Shown here in pieces: positions 1-8,911 of a stretch of 22,682 nucleotides of DNA. Position 1 is the first letter of the stretch; each line of letters begins with the position of its first letter. The translations under genes were made by a program, and so were the position numbers. The notes beneath the pieces were generated by a model. It ran no database searches, was not told where the DNA came from, and saw only the letters and a list, made by a program, of their open reading frames with translations. The DNA is taken from the NCBI GenBank assembly GCA_002633005.1, contig NMRA01000018.1, positions 1 through 22,682 on the forward strand. The letters run 5' to 3'. Source of the DNA: Phoronis australis. Its lineage: Eukaryota; Phoronida; Phoronidae.

Positions 1-410
1 AGTACATTACAATACACTTTGCTCACGGTGGAGAGCAGACTAATGCCTCTATAGTTGGACGGTAAATTCAAATCTCAATCTGACCCTTTCGGTATAGGGG
101 TGATAATCGCTTTATACCATAATGATGGGGTAAATCCAGTGTCAAAGACCTTCTGAAAGAGCGAGACCAAAATATTAACCATCTCTGGAGATCTCAGTAC
201 TTCGTATGGGATACCGTCTATACCAGTGGCCTTACGTGATTTTAATTTGCGAATAACAGAATAGACTTCAAAAAACGAAAAACGTTTTTCCAGTACTTCT
301 TTTGTCAAAGTAATATCTAGAGTTCTTGTATTCATACAGTCGCTCTCTTCGACGTTTATTATTTTTTTCCTTTGAGAAGTACTTTTTCTTTTTTGGCCAC
401 ATTTTTCCAA
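1..410 (-). pseudogene. Reverse transcriptase N-terminal fragment
   Basis: The frame from 410 overlaps the endonuclease tail in another phase and becomes meaningful near 355. It carries the RT entry motif RKATGIDGIPYEVLRSPEMV, then FDTGFTPSLWYKAIITPIPKGSD. A TGA at 77-75 interrupts it, after which the same frame continues DLNLPSNYRGISLLS to the window edge. The polymerase catalytic boxes lie outside. Confidence 0.82.
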
Positions 411-1336
411 AGCTGCGTTAATTCATCATTCCAAAAGGGCTTGTTTGCCTTAAATCTTTTTTTCAGATTTTTATTGCAACTTTGAGAACATTTTAAATAC
501 AATTCCATTTCTGTTTTTATAATTTCGCAGAGGGAGTTATACATGTAGATCTCATCGACTTCATATTGTCTTCGACACTCATTTTCTAATATCAAAAGCA
601 ACTCTGCAATCGCCCTTTTAAAAATCTCATTGTCCATGAATTCACTAGGGATATAATTTAATTTAAACCGCTTTCTAAATCGCATATCAAAGGAGTAATC
701 CGTACCGTGATCCTCTACAGTTTCGTCACTGGTATTCACTGGAACGTGTAGCATAATTTCTAATAACAATACACTGTGATCAGGCAGTTTTGACTTTTCC
801 GACAACAAACCCTGTAAATGATGTTTGTCAACTACCTCTGTACAAGCATGGACCTCAAATTTAAGACAAGACTGCAGCGACTCATGGGGGACAATAAAGT
901 AATCTACAACCGCTCTTCCTCTATGACTTATTGAGGTGAAGTTATCTTTACTTATCTCTTTCCTACCATTCACTATGCAAGTTTTAGACCCTAACAAAAA
1001 ATCAATCAAACTTCTACCATGACTATTTACAGCTTTATCAATTACGACTCGTTTATTTACTTGACAATCAACATCTGGAATGTAATCATTCAAGTTACCC
1101 ACTCTCGAGTTAAAATCTCCACATATAACAACGTCATCTGCTATTTCTGCATGTAAATATAACTGGCATAATAGATGACTATAGAAACTATCCGCATCAC
1201 AACCCCTTGAAGAATTCTCAGGTGGTAAGTAGCAACAAAATACAATTATACAATAGTCTGAGCGTATATGAGTTAGTCTTAAAGCTAATATACCATCACA
1301 CGACTTGTCAACAATATCGATTTTAAATGTTTTAAA
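359..1336 (-). pseudogene. Retrotransposon endonuclease (EEP-type) C-terminal half and linker
   Basis: The frame is open from the N at 1337 to a stop at 359, without a methionine at its beginning. It carries ILALRLTH and CCYLPPENSS strands, the catalytic-type motif ICGDFNSRVG, FTSISHRGRAVVDYFIVPH and PDHSVLLLEI. The linker then reads NKPFWNDELTQLWK, a feature common between endonuclease and reverse transcriptase. The N-terminal half of the nuclease, with its first metal-binding residues, is absent. The frame ends in an A-rich run (minus strand), where an indel separates it from the reverse transcriptase frame. Confidence 0.82.
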
Positions 1337-1895
1337 NATTCAGACGGGTGCAGTCCAGTAAGGTCACATCTGAAGACAGGCCCATGCTACATAACAATTC
1401 CTCAATCACTTCGCGTAAAGGTCGGGTTGCGTTGACAATGCCTGATGCGATAATACACAAGTCATTGTTTTTCAAAGGGTCGTTCTGAATGACTAAATCT
1501 GAACCATGCGTGTAATGCTTCTCCAATGCGTTGACGCGGTTTTCAAGACGTGCAAAATCCATATCAATATCCGCCTTGAAGGATTTTAGCTTGATATCAA
1601 TTGAATTTGTAATCTCATTGCGTATTTTATCCATTTTGGATTCAAACGTTTTTCTAAGCCCATCTTGTGCAGACTTTAGATCTCGGATTTCTTTCAATAT
1701 GAGTTCAGATATCTCGCCTTGATGATCACGTGGAGCTGGGGAGGTCGGCATGCTTGATATAGCTTCACTAATTGAAGGTTGAGAATTAGACTTTTTGCTA
1801 CCTTTATCACCTGTACGGTTCATAGTTGACCTTAACTCGCTACTGTCCTTGCTTGGTTTACGTTTACGTACAATTTGCCACTCAGAATCATCCAT
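1332..1895 (-). pseudogene. Retrotransposon ORF1-like protein, 3' truncated
   Basis: 187 codons from ATG at 1895. The N-terminus is basic and serine-rich (QIVRKRKPSKDSSELRS). Residues about 60-125 form a heptad-like coiled coil (ILKEIRDLKS, RLENRVNALEK). From about 140 the sequence (NDLCIIASGIVNATRPLREV) looks like the start of the RNA-binding fold common in ORF1 proteins, which bind element RNA and form trimers. The frame stops directly after the ambiguous base at 1337, so the rest of that fold is missing. Identification rests on architecture and position upstream of the endonuclease. Confidence 0.72.
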
Positions 1896-1915
1896 TGAAA
1901 ACGAGCGAATTTAAA

Positions 1916-2404
1916 AGGCTGCCGCCATTTTTCGAGCATGCGCACAAGTTTTATTTGTATGTTAGAACCGATTAACTGCAACATTATTTTGACTACAGTC
2001 CCCTTTTAAGGTAAGACTTAGAGTTTTCATGGACTCACACTTCTTCAGTACTTCGTTGGGCTTTCTGTGTTGACACTTGATTAGTTTATTAACTCTCGTG
2101 TAACTTTAGATTTAGTTCTAAGATCGGGAAGACTGTATGTGTAGTGCATTCGTTTAATACTTTCCGCTAGATAGCACCGGGAATACGCATTGTAAACTTC
2201 ATGTGTACGTTCAATAGAGCTCTACAAAAATAAGCATTGTGGAAATAGCGACTGTATCGAGGTTAATTTAAATGTTACCTAGTCCAATGCAAAAGAGAGA
2301 CAAGAATCATTCATACAATGATATCACAGTTGACGTCATTGTTACATGTATGAATTTATAGATGTTAACGTTATGCATTTACTAATTAAGGAAATGAAGC
2401 TTAC
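1916..2404. other. Non-coding, start of oxidoreductase intron 5
   Basis: Contains the GTAAGC donor at 2404 and probable 5' untranslated sequence of the retrotransposon near 1916-1940. I looked for a minus-strand exon continuing the oxidoreductase and saw no open frame with a fitting acceptor. Confidence 0.5.
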
Positions 2405-2556
2405 CAGGTGGGTCGGCCTTGCCCTCATCGTAATCAGACGAAACAGCCAAGCTCTTCGTCTTTTCATCGTTGGCGTAACTGAAGCCCACTTGATCTCCGT
2501 TTCCACTGAAGCCCAACCCGATTGTGTCGGATATGTTCAAACCCAGCTCCTTCGAC
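2405..2556 (-). CDS. Oxidoreductase exon 5 (last exon visible)
   Basis: The acceptor CGTTTTCAG precedes 2556 and the donor G|GTAAGC follows 2405, phase 1. It encodes R330 (split codon) and residues 331-380: SKELGLNISDTIGLGFSGNGD, then an acidic stretch ending in DPP. The next exon must begin with two bases completing a glycine codon; I find none between 2404 and the retrotransposon, so the rest lies beyond it or is lost. Confidence 0.88.
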
Positions 2557-5500
2557 CTGAAAACGTTGCACACCATGCCCTAGCTAACACACAAGTATCA
2601 CTGTGCAGGATAACCGCTACAAACGATTTACAAGAACGAGAATCTGTGCTAAATTAAAGCGACAAAACGTGCAGAATCTTTTAAAAATTTGAATGAGTCA
2701 TAAGATGACAATCCGACTGTTCTACGATATTCATCGTTTAACCATATCAGGCATTTACCTCGCTAGAATTTCTGTGGAGCCTATTGACCCCGCACCCAAG
2801 ATGACGATATCAGCCCTAACGACTTGCTCGTCTTTGCATACTTCGTCGCTATGACAACGCCTGTATGTCACTTGCCAGGTTCCGTCCTCAGGAACCTCTT
2901 GAACATGGACCACTTTAACCTAGTGAAGGTTGGAACATTGACAATGATATACTTGAAACAAGTCAAAAAATGCCAATTTAGACACAACAAAACATTTTGG
3001 CGACAAGGAAAAGAAATTATTGAATAAAGGATTTCTTAAGTTTCACTATGTGACACTAAAGGTCCCTTGTCTTATTTAGTAATAGAGTTCATGTGCATGT
3101 ACGCGTTGGGGCTTTAAGTCTTTCATCACAATAGAAGTTTCTGCTTGCTCGTGTTTCGGAGGCGTCATTGAATCCCCCTTGATTCAGAGGCCCCACCAAG
3201 TCAAATTCGAGTTCCCATAATTTTGCCCATTGGACCACTTTGTACGATTTGAAGTAGCGTACGGTAGTCAAAGCCATTTAACGAAACCAGTGGGTATAAA
3301 ATACGTAGTAGTACTGTAACTAAGTGGTTGTTGTGGAATGACCCTGGTGTCCTCCAATTCCGCCTACATGTATTTACATATTTCTAAAGCGTGGTTTGTC
3401 GTTTCTGTCTCTACAATTACCTGAGTGAAGATCCGTGCTCCGTGATACTTTGCGTCAGGTAGATAGTTCCTATCAAGTGTGTTCTTCGCCCCAGTGTTGC
3501 ACCCGGTCACGCAGTTACCGCAGCCATTACAGGCCGGTTGGGGCACACCCACGTGGTTTGACACTCGACTACTGGAGTCCGTAGTCACTGCAATTGGTGT
3601 TTTGTAGTGCAAGTCAGAAAGCGATTTCTTTTTCGCGTTCACCAAGTAATCTCCGAGATCTTCGATATCTTTAACATCGTTTCGTTTTATGAATTGTGCG
3701 ACTTTGCTCAGCTGCCGGGATTTTGTAGTTTCTTTTGGGTAAACGTTGGGATGTAACATCGTCTTTGCTCTCTCCATGTCAGCTTTAAACCCATCAAAAT
3801 CGTCCCTAAAATCTTGCGGCCATTCCTCGTCTAGAAAGACCCTCTCGTCAGCTTCAATGCAGACGCTGGCATTAATGAGTGACGTTCCTCCAAGACCACA
3901 CCCCTTCAAAACAGTCACGTCCTCGCTCACAACAAATTCGTACAGTCCTAGAATGAGATTTGAAATTCAGTAAATTTAAGTCATGAAATGTTTAAGCCTC
4001 AATTATTGCATCTTAAATAGTCTAATTTGGGATTTCGGGTGGCTTCTTTGTGTTGACAAGACGTGGAGGAACAGTCTTGAGCATTTTCTGTATGAATGCA
4101 TGGCAAATATAATGTACCAACTGATAAAATATTTGAAAGAAACGATTGATAAAGAGGGTATATGCAATGGATTTAAACCCCTATCACCAAGTTCAGCATT
4201 TTATTTCTTATAATATATTTGCTTTTGGACAGAATAGAATGAAAAACGATAGATTGTAGCATTTTTCGAATGTGGAGTAACTGCATTCAATTGTCAGAAT
4301 TACATATACTACACCTGGTAGACATTACCGGCAATGCCTTAATGAGTGCAATATGTGAATAATTTTGTTCTGACAATGAATAAAAACATTTAAAAGCCCC
4401 CACTTCAACTGAATAAACTAATTTTTATTAAATCCAGCGATTTTGCAATAACAATACACAGGATAACATGGCGCTGAATTCGAGTGACGTCTACTTTCGG
4501 TTTCTGGAAAGACTTTGAATTTTGGCAAATTGATGTCCTTTTTAAAACTGGTATTCAGTCGTTTTTTTCTTATTATGTACCTTCAAAACTCTAGAATACT
4601 TCTTTGTTGAGGTAAAATTGGTCCCAATTCCCTCCTTGGTCAGAATGAAGTTAATTTTAGCTTGAGAAGAATCACAAATTGGTGATTATTTGAAACCACT
4701 TGCGTAGGCAATAGTATTCAACGGGGGGACCTACATGCGAAACAGTCGGCGATCTGGACCTGTAATATGAGCAACGAAAATGTTTACAAGACTTTTATAG
4801 CAGAAGGCGGACTTAAACCAGTACTAAACGACTCTTAGTCACTGGCTGCCTGTTAGGATGACACGCATTGTCCCGTTGATGGCCTCACAGGGCTCTAAGT
4901 ACCGAAAGTGTTAATACCAGCACTAACCTAAGTCATTGCCAGAGACCGTGTGCCCGTCAACTTTCATTTGCATTTCACTGGAAGCATCCAAAAAAGTCTC
5001 CGGAAAGTTTCCCGGCAACCACTCTTTCCCTCGTTCCAAGACGCAGACAGATCTTCCCGCACGCGCTGCACGTGAGGCAGCGATGGAGCCTCCGTAGCCA
5101 GAACCGACGACAACTACATCGTAGAAGCTTCCAATGACCGTCGTATCGGTCTCTGATATCCGGGGCACTTCGGGTGTCTGTAAAACAAGCAATTCCATTG
5201 ATATAGTCTAAACTGCCTGGATATAAGATTTAAAAGGGATCAACGTGAGGATCATTACGCAGGCGTGGACATAGAGAAGTGTCCGTAGAGTCCGAGCGCC
5301 ACTTATACGTTACTGAACATGATGACTCTCAATCACTCCTGCCTGGCCACTGTCGTTTCCCCTCCCAATGGTATTTAACTGTTGCCTATTGTGTAAAATA
5401 CTCTAAATGCATTGTCTACTGGTTGCTAGACGGCCCTGATGCCTCGGAATTGATCATCAAAATGACGTAATGTATCTGGGCAAGCCCCCCAACAATAGTA

Positions 5501-8267
5501 CATAATGGTGCCCCCTTACAATAATTTTCCCACGTTCAATTTATTGCTGGTGTCCGTTGGGCAAGGGCAACACCTTTATAACCTCACTGCCCTGGTGTGC
5601 ACCTAAAAATGTGCGCAGTGTTGATATGCCACCTACCAGGCTAGTCGACTCACGTGACTGCAAATAAAACATTGATTACAATCGGGAACCTTACGGTATT
5701 TTCTGCTTGCACCATAGATTATAGACAACATAGTCTATGCTTGCACGAAGCCGGCTGCGCGCAAGAGGCTAGCCATACAAGTCTGAGAACTAGCGCGGCG
5801 CCAAACTAGGTAAGCAGGCCGATATTAACATTGCACTCTTAACCCGGCAACAAAGTGCAGATTTCAATTAAAATAGGGAGTGAGGGGCGAAAACGAATTT
5901 TTGCCTTCAGTACGTGAATGATGGGAGCATGTTTGGTTGCAGAGACTTTCAGATTAATTATAAACTTTTGATTTTATCCCCTGGATCTCGGCTGATGCCT
6001 AGGTATTAGGTTACAGTAAAATAGTATTTTAAAATCTTTAAGTGCCATTAAATTCATTAAAGTCTGGCTTTTTATTTTTATCTAGGCCTAACTAATGGTA
6101 TGAATACTGAACCTGGGATAGACTTCGTGAAATTGAGACTGGCCTCTCAATTTTTTTACTAACATCATCGGAACCCTGCACACCTTTTGAAGTCCTCGAT
6201 TTTAGAGTTAGGCACACCCAATTATCTGTGAAGATTTTTCTTCATTGGCTACTGATATCAATGTTCTTGATGGTAATAGAAGTAGAACCCTATCCCGGTA
6301 ACGAATTTGATGAGATCGATTGTATGAGAGCAAAAAGGCTCATCCGATTTTCGTATAAACCAACTAAATAGGATGAGGTGCTACACACACGAAAATTACC
6401 TTCGACCTAGAACAGCGCTAAATCGCGACATTCAGTCTTCATAGTTAAAATTGAAAGCAGTGCTTCAAACTAATTTTGGAGGTGGAAAACCTTGGTTACC
6501 CTGTCACAAATTAATGTAGAATATGGATGTTCTCAAACTAAAAAGACGTGCATGCATGCACGTGCATGCATGCACGTGTAAGCTAACTCGATAGGAATTC
6601 GAAGACCGTGCTAAAAATTTAGATTTGGTCTTGATAATGGCCTGCTTTGTATATATTTTCGATAAAAGCTTAGATCTCCCAAGACTCTTTAATATCAGTC
6701 GCTTCTAATTACACGGCGATTACTGGACGAAGTATGCACGTAAGTACATGTAAGTTTAAGCTTGTCTGCGGAAAAGGTAATTATGTGTACCAACACGAGA
6801 ACGTAGAATTTCATAATTTGTTATACTATGCTCGGTACACAGTGTTATTTGTACGTCTAGGCTTTTGTTTTTCCGCAAGAGAAAAAACAGAAACGCATCA
6901 TTCATACATTGACCTTTGAACCTTCCATAATATTGAAACCGATGATGGACGGTTAAGCACCCGTGTCTTCTGGTAAAAGGTCAAATGAGATGCGGCCACG
7001 TTTTTGTTGTCGTTGTTGGAACATCGAAAATAGCTAGAATTTAGTCAGGGGCGGATCCAGGATTTTGAGTTAGGGGGGCCAGGCCAGAATATTACCCAAG
7101 ATTTTGCCCGACAGACATGCGCACCTCCCGAACTGCCAAATGGAATATGGGAATTTTTTAGGGGGCATAGCCCCCTTGGCCCCCCTCTCAATCCCCCACT
7201 GGTCTAGTAAGTGTTGTTGTTACAATGGCATCTCTCACAATTGTACACTGGTCACTGAACCCTTTTTGAGTCAGAAAGGGGCTTCCTTTACATTTACTAA
7301 TTTAGACCACGTGATGAGCTGAGTCTGTAGTGAAGGTGAATATTTCATCGGAGCTCCACACTTACGAGTCCATTGTTTTTCGGGTGCGTTTTCAACGTGA
7401 ATGGATTTCCGAATTTTACAGCTGCACCTCGCGAACACTGTACTCAGTTTCTCGCCGCTTTCAGCTTAGTTGCAGGCCCGTACATGTACATGTGTGTTTG
7501 CGCCGCTCTCTTGATCGCCATTCAAGTATGAAGTCTTGCATCTTTGTGTCCCTTTCTCAGCACCCAAGTAAGAAAAATGAATCCCCTTATGTTTGTACAT
7601 TGTATAGCTCTCTCGGCATCCAAGTATCAAGTCATTCTGCTGTGCGTGAACTCATCTTGCTTAATCTCAAGATCGCGTATGCGTGAACTTGGAATACATG
7701 AGGAAACTTGACAAGTTCTCTCAAAAAATCACGTTCACGTGGATAAAAATTTGCACTGCACTGAACCAAATTATACGTTAATAAAATAACGTAAAATCTA
7801 ACTAATTTTTTCAGCTTTTGGGGATCTTATTCACCAAACAACAATTGTTTTAACCAATCACAAATTCCTCCGATTCTTTGACATAAGTTACGGTAAAGGC
7901 CAATAATTACAAAAATTTTCACACTGAACAAAAAATTTCACCGGACTGTTCAATGCTAAGCTCACGCATACGCAATCTTGAGATTAAGCAGGATTCCAAG
8001 TTCACGCGCAGCAATTCAGTTGTTACCGAAGGCTACCTACATTTACCATAAGATCGTAAAATATGCACAAATAAGCAATCTAAACCGTTTCTCCTGACGA
8101 AAACACTTTGAGGATAGACCGTTGTTTCGTATAGCTCTCGTTTCACTCAAGATTATTATCCTCGATGTTTTTCTGTGTCCACCCGAAAAAGCCCGAAGAA
8201 AAATAAAGAAACTCACCTGGCCACCTGGAATAATTTTTGGCTTGCCGGTTGACGGTTTACAACCCAT
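2405..8267 (-). CDS. GMC-family FAD oxidoreductase (cholesterol-oxidase-like), five 5' exons of a split gene, 3' end missing
   Basis: Five exons join with compatible phases (0, 1, 0, 2, then an open phase-1 end) into 380 codons without a stop. Residues 36-66 form an FAD-binding Rossmann start (VVVGSGYGGS, acidic residue E65 closing the second strand). Residues 116-126 (GCGLGGTSLIN) match the first GMC glycine-rich block, and 318-325 (GAGSIGST) followed by FSGNGD at 346-351 match the second. C240, C243, C246 and C250 form CxxCxxCxxxC just before GAKNTLD, an arrangement I recall from ChoD-like bacterial relatives. Such enzymes oxidise alcohol or sterol substrates with FAD; the substrate here is unknown. 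Bacterial relatives are roughly 550-600 residues, so the substrate-binding remainder and the C-terminal domain with the usual catalytic histidine are absent, presumably left of the window or lost. The start is favoured by a Kozak-like context (G at -3, G at +4). Family assignment is firm, biochemical role inferred. Confidence 0.88.
2759..2919 (-). CDS. Oxidoreductase exon 4 (second glycine-rich block)
   Basis: The acceptor CTTCACTAG precedes 2919; the donor AG|GTAAAT is at 2759/2758, phase 2. It encodes residues 277-329: strand VKVVHVQEV, a TWQVTYRR strand, then ADIVILGAGSIGSTEILA, the second FAD-contacting glycine block of GMC enzymes. It is too short and lacks a methionine start, so it is visible only by reading from exon 3. 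Confidence 0.88.
3421..3947 (-). CDS. Oxidoreductase exon 3 (GMC glycine-rich block and cysteine cluster)
   Basis: The acceptor TCTCATTCTAG precedes 3947 and the donor CAG|GTAATT follows 3421. It encodes residues 101-276. It opens LYEFVVSEDVTVLKGCG, runs through the GGTSLINASV block and a charged helical insert, and closes with the CNGCGNCVTGC cluster, GAKNTLDRNYLPDAK and GARIFTQ. The reading frame stays open for 20 more codons into the intron, but the GTAATT donor gives a join to exon 4 that matches the family pattern. Confidence 0.9.
3948..4927 (-). other. Oxidoreductase intron 2 (980 bases)
   Basis: AT-rich sequence between exons 2 and 3, with a GTTAGT donor and a TTCTAG acceptor. No repeat, RNA gene or coding motif seen. 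A 76-codon plus-strand frame at 3983-4213 looks random. Confidence 0.6.
4928..5177 (-). CDS. Oxidoreductase exon 2 (FAD-binding Rossmann segment)
   Basis: The acceptor TTGTTTTACAG precedes 5177; the donor is G|GTTAGT at 4928/4927, phase 1. It encodes residues 18-100 plus the first base of codon 101: a short acidic lead, then the dinucleotide-binding motif GSGYGGS, the helix AASRAARAGR, the strand VCVLERG and the WLPGNFPET turn typical of the family. An in-frame ATG at 5198 would give a variant start (MELLVLQ); it could be an alternative first exon but lies upstream of the acceptor. Confidence 0.88.
6546..6577. repeat. 32-bp perfect palindrome, alternating purine-pyrimidine
   Basis: Two copies of CGTGCATGCATGCA in tandem inside ACGT ends give a sequence identical to its own reverse complement. 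Purine-pyrimidine alternation continues from 6546 to 6580. It can form a cruciform or Z-DNA. It lies in oxidoreductase intron 1. Confidence 0.95.
7046..7201. mobile_element. hAT-like non-autonomous element, 156 bp
   Basis: The left end is CAGGGGCGGATCCAGGATTT followed by GGGGGGCC; the right end, reverse complemented, is CAGTGGGGGATTGAG followed by AGGGGGGCC. The inverted ends and CAG(G/T)GG start suggest hAT-type termini. An 8-bp target duplication is at best degraded (AATTTAGT against GGTCTAGT). No coding capacity. A related copy flanks the assembly gap at the right end. Confidence 0.6.
7638..8013. mobile_element. Inverted-repeat (MITE-like) element, about 376 bp
   Basis: Arms of about 53-56 bases at 7638-7690 and 7958-8013 are inverted copies. 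They share TGCTTAATCTCAAGAT, then (C/T)GCGTATGCGTGA, and TGCTG(T/C)GCGTGAACT at the tips, with a few mismatches and a 2-base indel. The interior (7691-7957) is AT-rich and non-coding. A GCGTGAACTTGGAAT submotif occurs inside the left arm and at the tip of the right arm. No clear target duplication was identified. It lies in intron 1 just downstream of exon 1. Confidence 0.7.
8217..8267 (-). CDS. Oxidoreductase exon 1 (17 codons, start ATG, acylation signal)
   Basis: The exon reads MGCKPSTGKPKIIPGGQ and ends CAG followed by a consensus donor GTGAGT at 8216-8211, phase 0. It joins in frame to the acceptor TTTTACAG before 5177. Gly2, Cys3 and Ser6 fit the MGCxxS pattern for N-myristoylation with neighbouring palmitoylation. 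The exon is too short to identify by homology; it is chosen because the ATG context, donor and phase all fit and because the alternative start inside exon 2 (ATG at 5198) would need translation through a good splice acceptor. Confidence 0.65.
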
Positions 8268-8687
8268 TGCGATGTCTACGGGAACCTAAGTGCGTCTGTA
8301 GCTATATTGTAAGTATGATTCAGGGTGGCATCTGCCAAAGTGATATATGTATGTGAGACACAGAGGCAATTAATAAAAAGAAGGGCGTGGCAAAATCTAG
8401 GTCGCTGCCATGCAATTGTAGTCAAAACATGTAAATAGCGCATAAAATTTAAGACAGTATGATTAGTCGTTTTTGTAGATTGAAATTGTCTGTCATCAAC
8501 TTGACAACGAATCGATATTTATGCACAATTTAGTGAGGTATAATTTACACCTGTAAACAATTGTCCACACTGTTCAAGGAGTTCGACTCAGTTTTGACTT
8601 GAGTTCATTTTATTTTTATTTTGTTTTTGTCAGCTAAATTGTTGAAAAAGTGATGGTCACTGATTTATTTTTTGTTTTTTATTGCAG
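8268..8687. promoter_or_regulatory. Putative 5' region of the oxidoreductase gene, possibly bidirectional
   Basis: The region lies immediately upstream of the minus-strand start codon. I see no convincing TATA box. On the plus strand a consensus donor (GTAAGT at 8309) and a strong acceptor (T-rich tract then ATTGCAG, ending 8687) suggest a divergent spliced transcript. Extent and function are inferred from position only. Confidence 0.3.
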
Positions 8688-8853
8688 TAACCAGAGGCAC
8701 CTGCATCAAATGTATGAAACGAACATGGGCACCTCTCACAGAGACTTGGGAACTGATCCGCTGCAGTGAACAACTAGAGGGCGATTACGCAGAAACTGGG
8801 CAGCTACAGAGAACAAATGTGGGGCCAGACAGAATATAAATGATCAAAATAAA
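8688..8853 (+). other. Candidate terminal exon of an unrecognised plus-strand transcript
   Basis: A strong acceptor (CTGAT branch-like site, long T tract, TTGCAG) precedes 8688. From 8690 one frame is open for 49 codons (TRGTCIKCMKRTWAPLTETW onward) to TAA at 8837-8839, and AATAAA sits at 8848-8853. A second frame is open for about 25 codons, so the transcript may be non-coding. The nearest upstream donor (8308/8309) would give a 379-base intron and a first exon antisense to oxidoreductase exon 1. No protein family recognised. Confidence 0.3.
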
Positions 8854-8911
8854 AATCCCAAAATGTATCCTCAAATTTGCAAAATCTTAAAATCTTTTGA
8901 TTTATGCTTTT

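Larger units (their letters stand above)
1..1915 (-). mobile_element. Non-LTR retrotransposon, degenerate, 3' part cut off by the window edge
   Basis: Read on the minus strand, the order is a coiled-coil ORF1-like protein, an apurinic-type endonuclease C-terminal half, then the N-terminal reverse transcriptase. The endonuclease shows ICGDFNSRVG and a LPDHSVLLL motif (SDH-like). The reverse transcriptase shows KATGIDGIPYEVL and, past an in-frame TGA at 77-75, NYRGISLLSTVSKVY. This layout suits the CR1/L2-like group, an inference by eye. It is dead: the endonuclease front is missing at an N (1337), the frame shifts at a T7 run (362-368 on the plus strand) and there is a nonsense codon. It lies in the same orientation as the oxidoreductase gene. 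The right boundary is approximate; no target-site duplication was found. Confidence 0.85.
5178..8216 (-). other. Oxidoreductase intron 1 (3.0 kb)
   Basis: Non-coding apart from mobile-element remains listed separately: the hAT-like element at 7046-7201, the inverted-repeat element at 7638-8013 and the palindrome at 6546-6577. Short open frames on both strands show no family motif. 5178-6545 holds nothing I can name. Confidence 0.6.

Noticed and set aside
4923-5198. Oxidoreductase start at the ATG at 5198 (MELLVLQ)
   Set aside because: A good splice acceptor lies between it and the conserved part, and the ATG at 8267 gives a phase-matched exon with a better context. Kept only as an alternative.
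5711-5740. Short hairpin-like sequence around CATAGATTATAGACAACATAGTCTATG
   Set aside because: Imperfect six-base stem; such structures are common by chance.
7330-7686. 118-codon plus-strand frame
   Set aside because: Ends inside the left arm of the inverted-repeat element, lies antisense in intron 1 and has no family motif.
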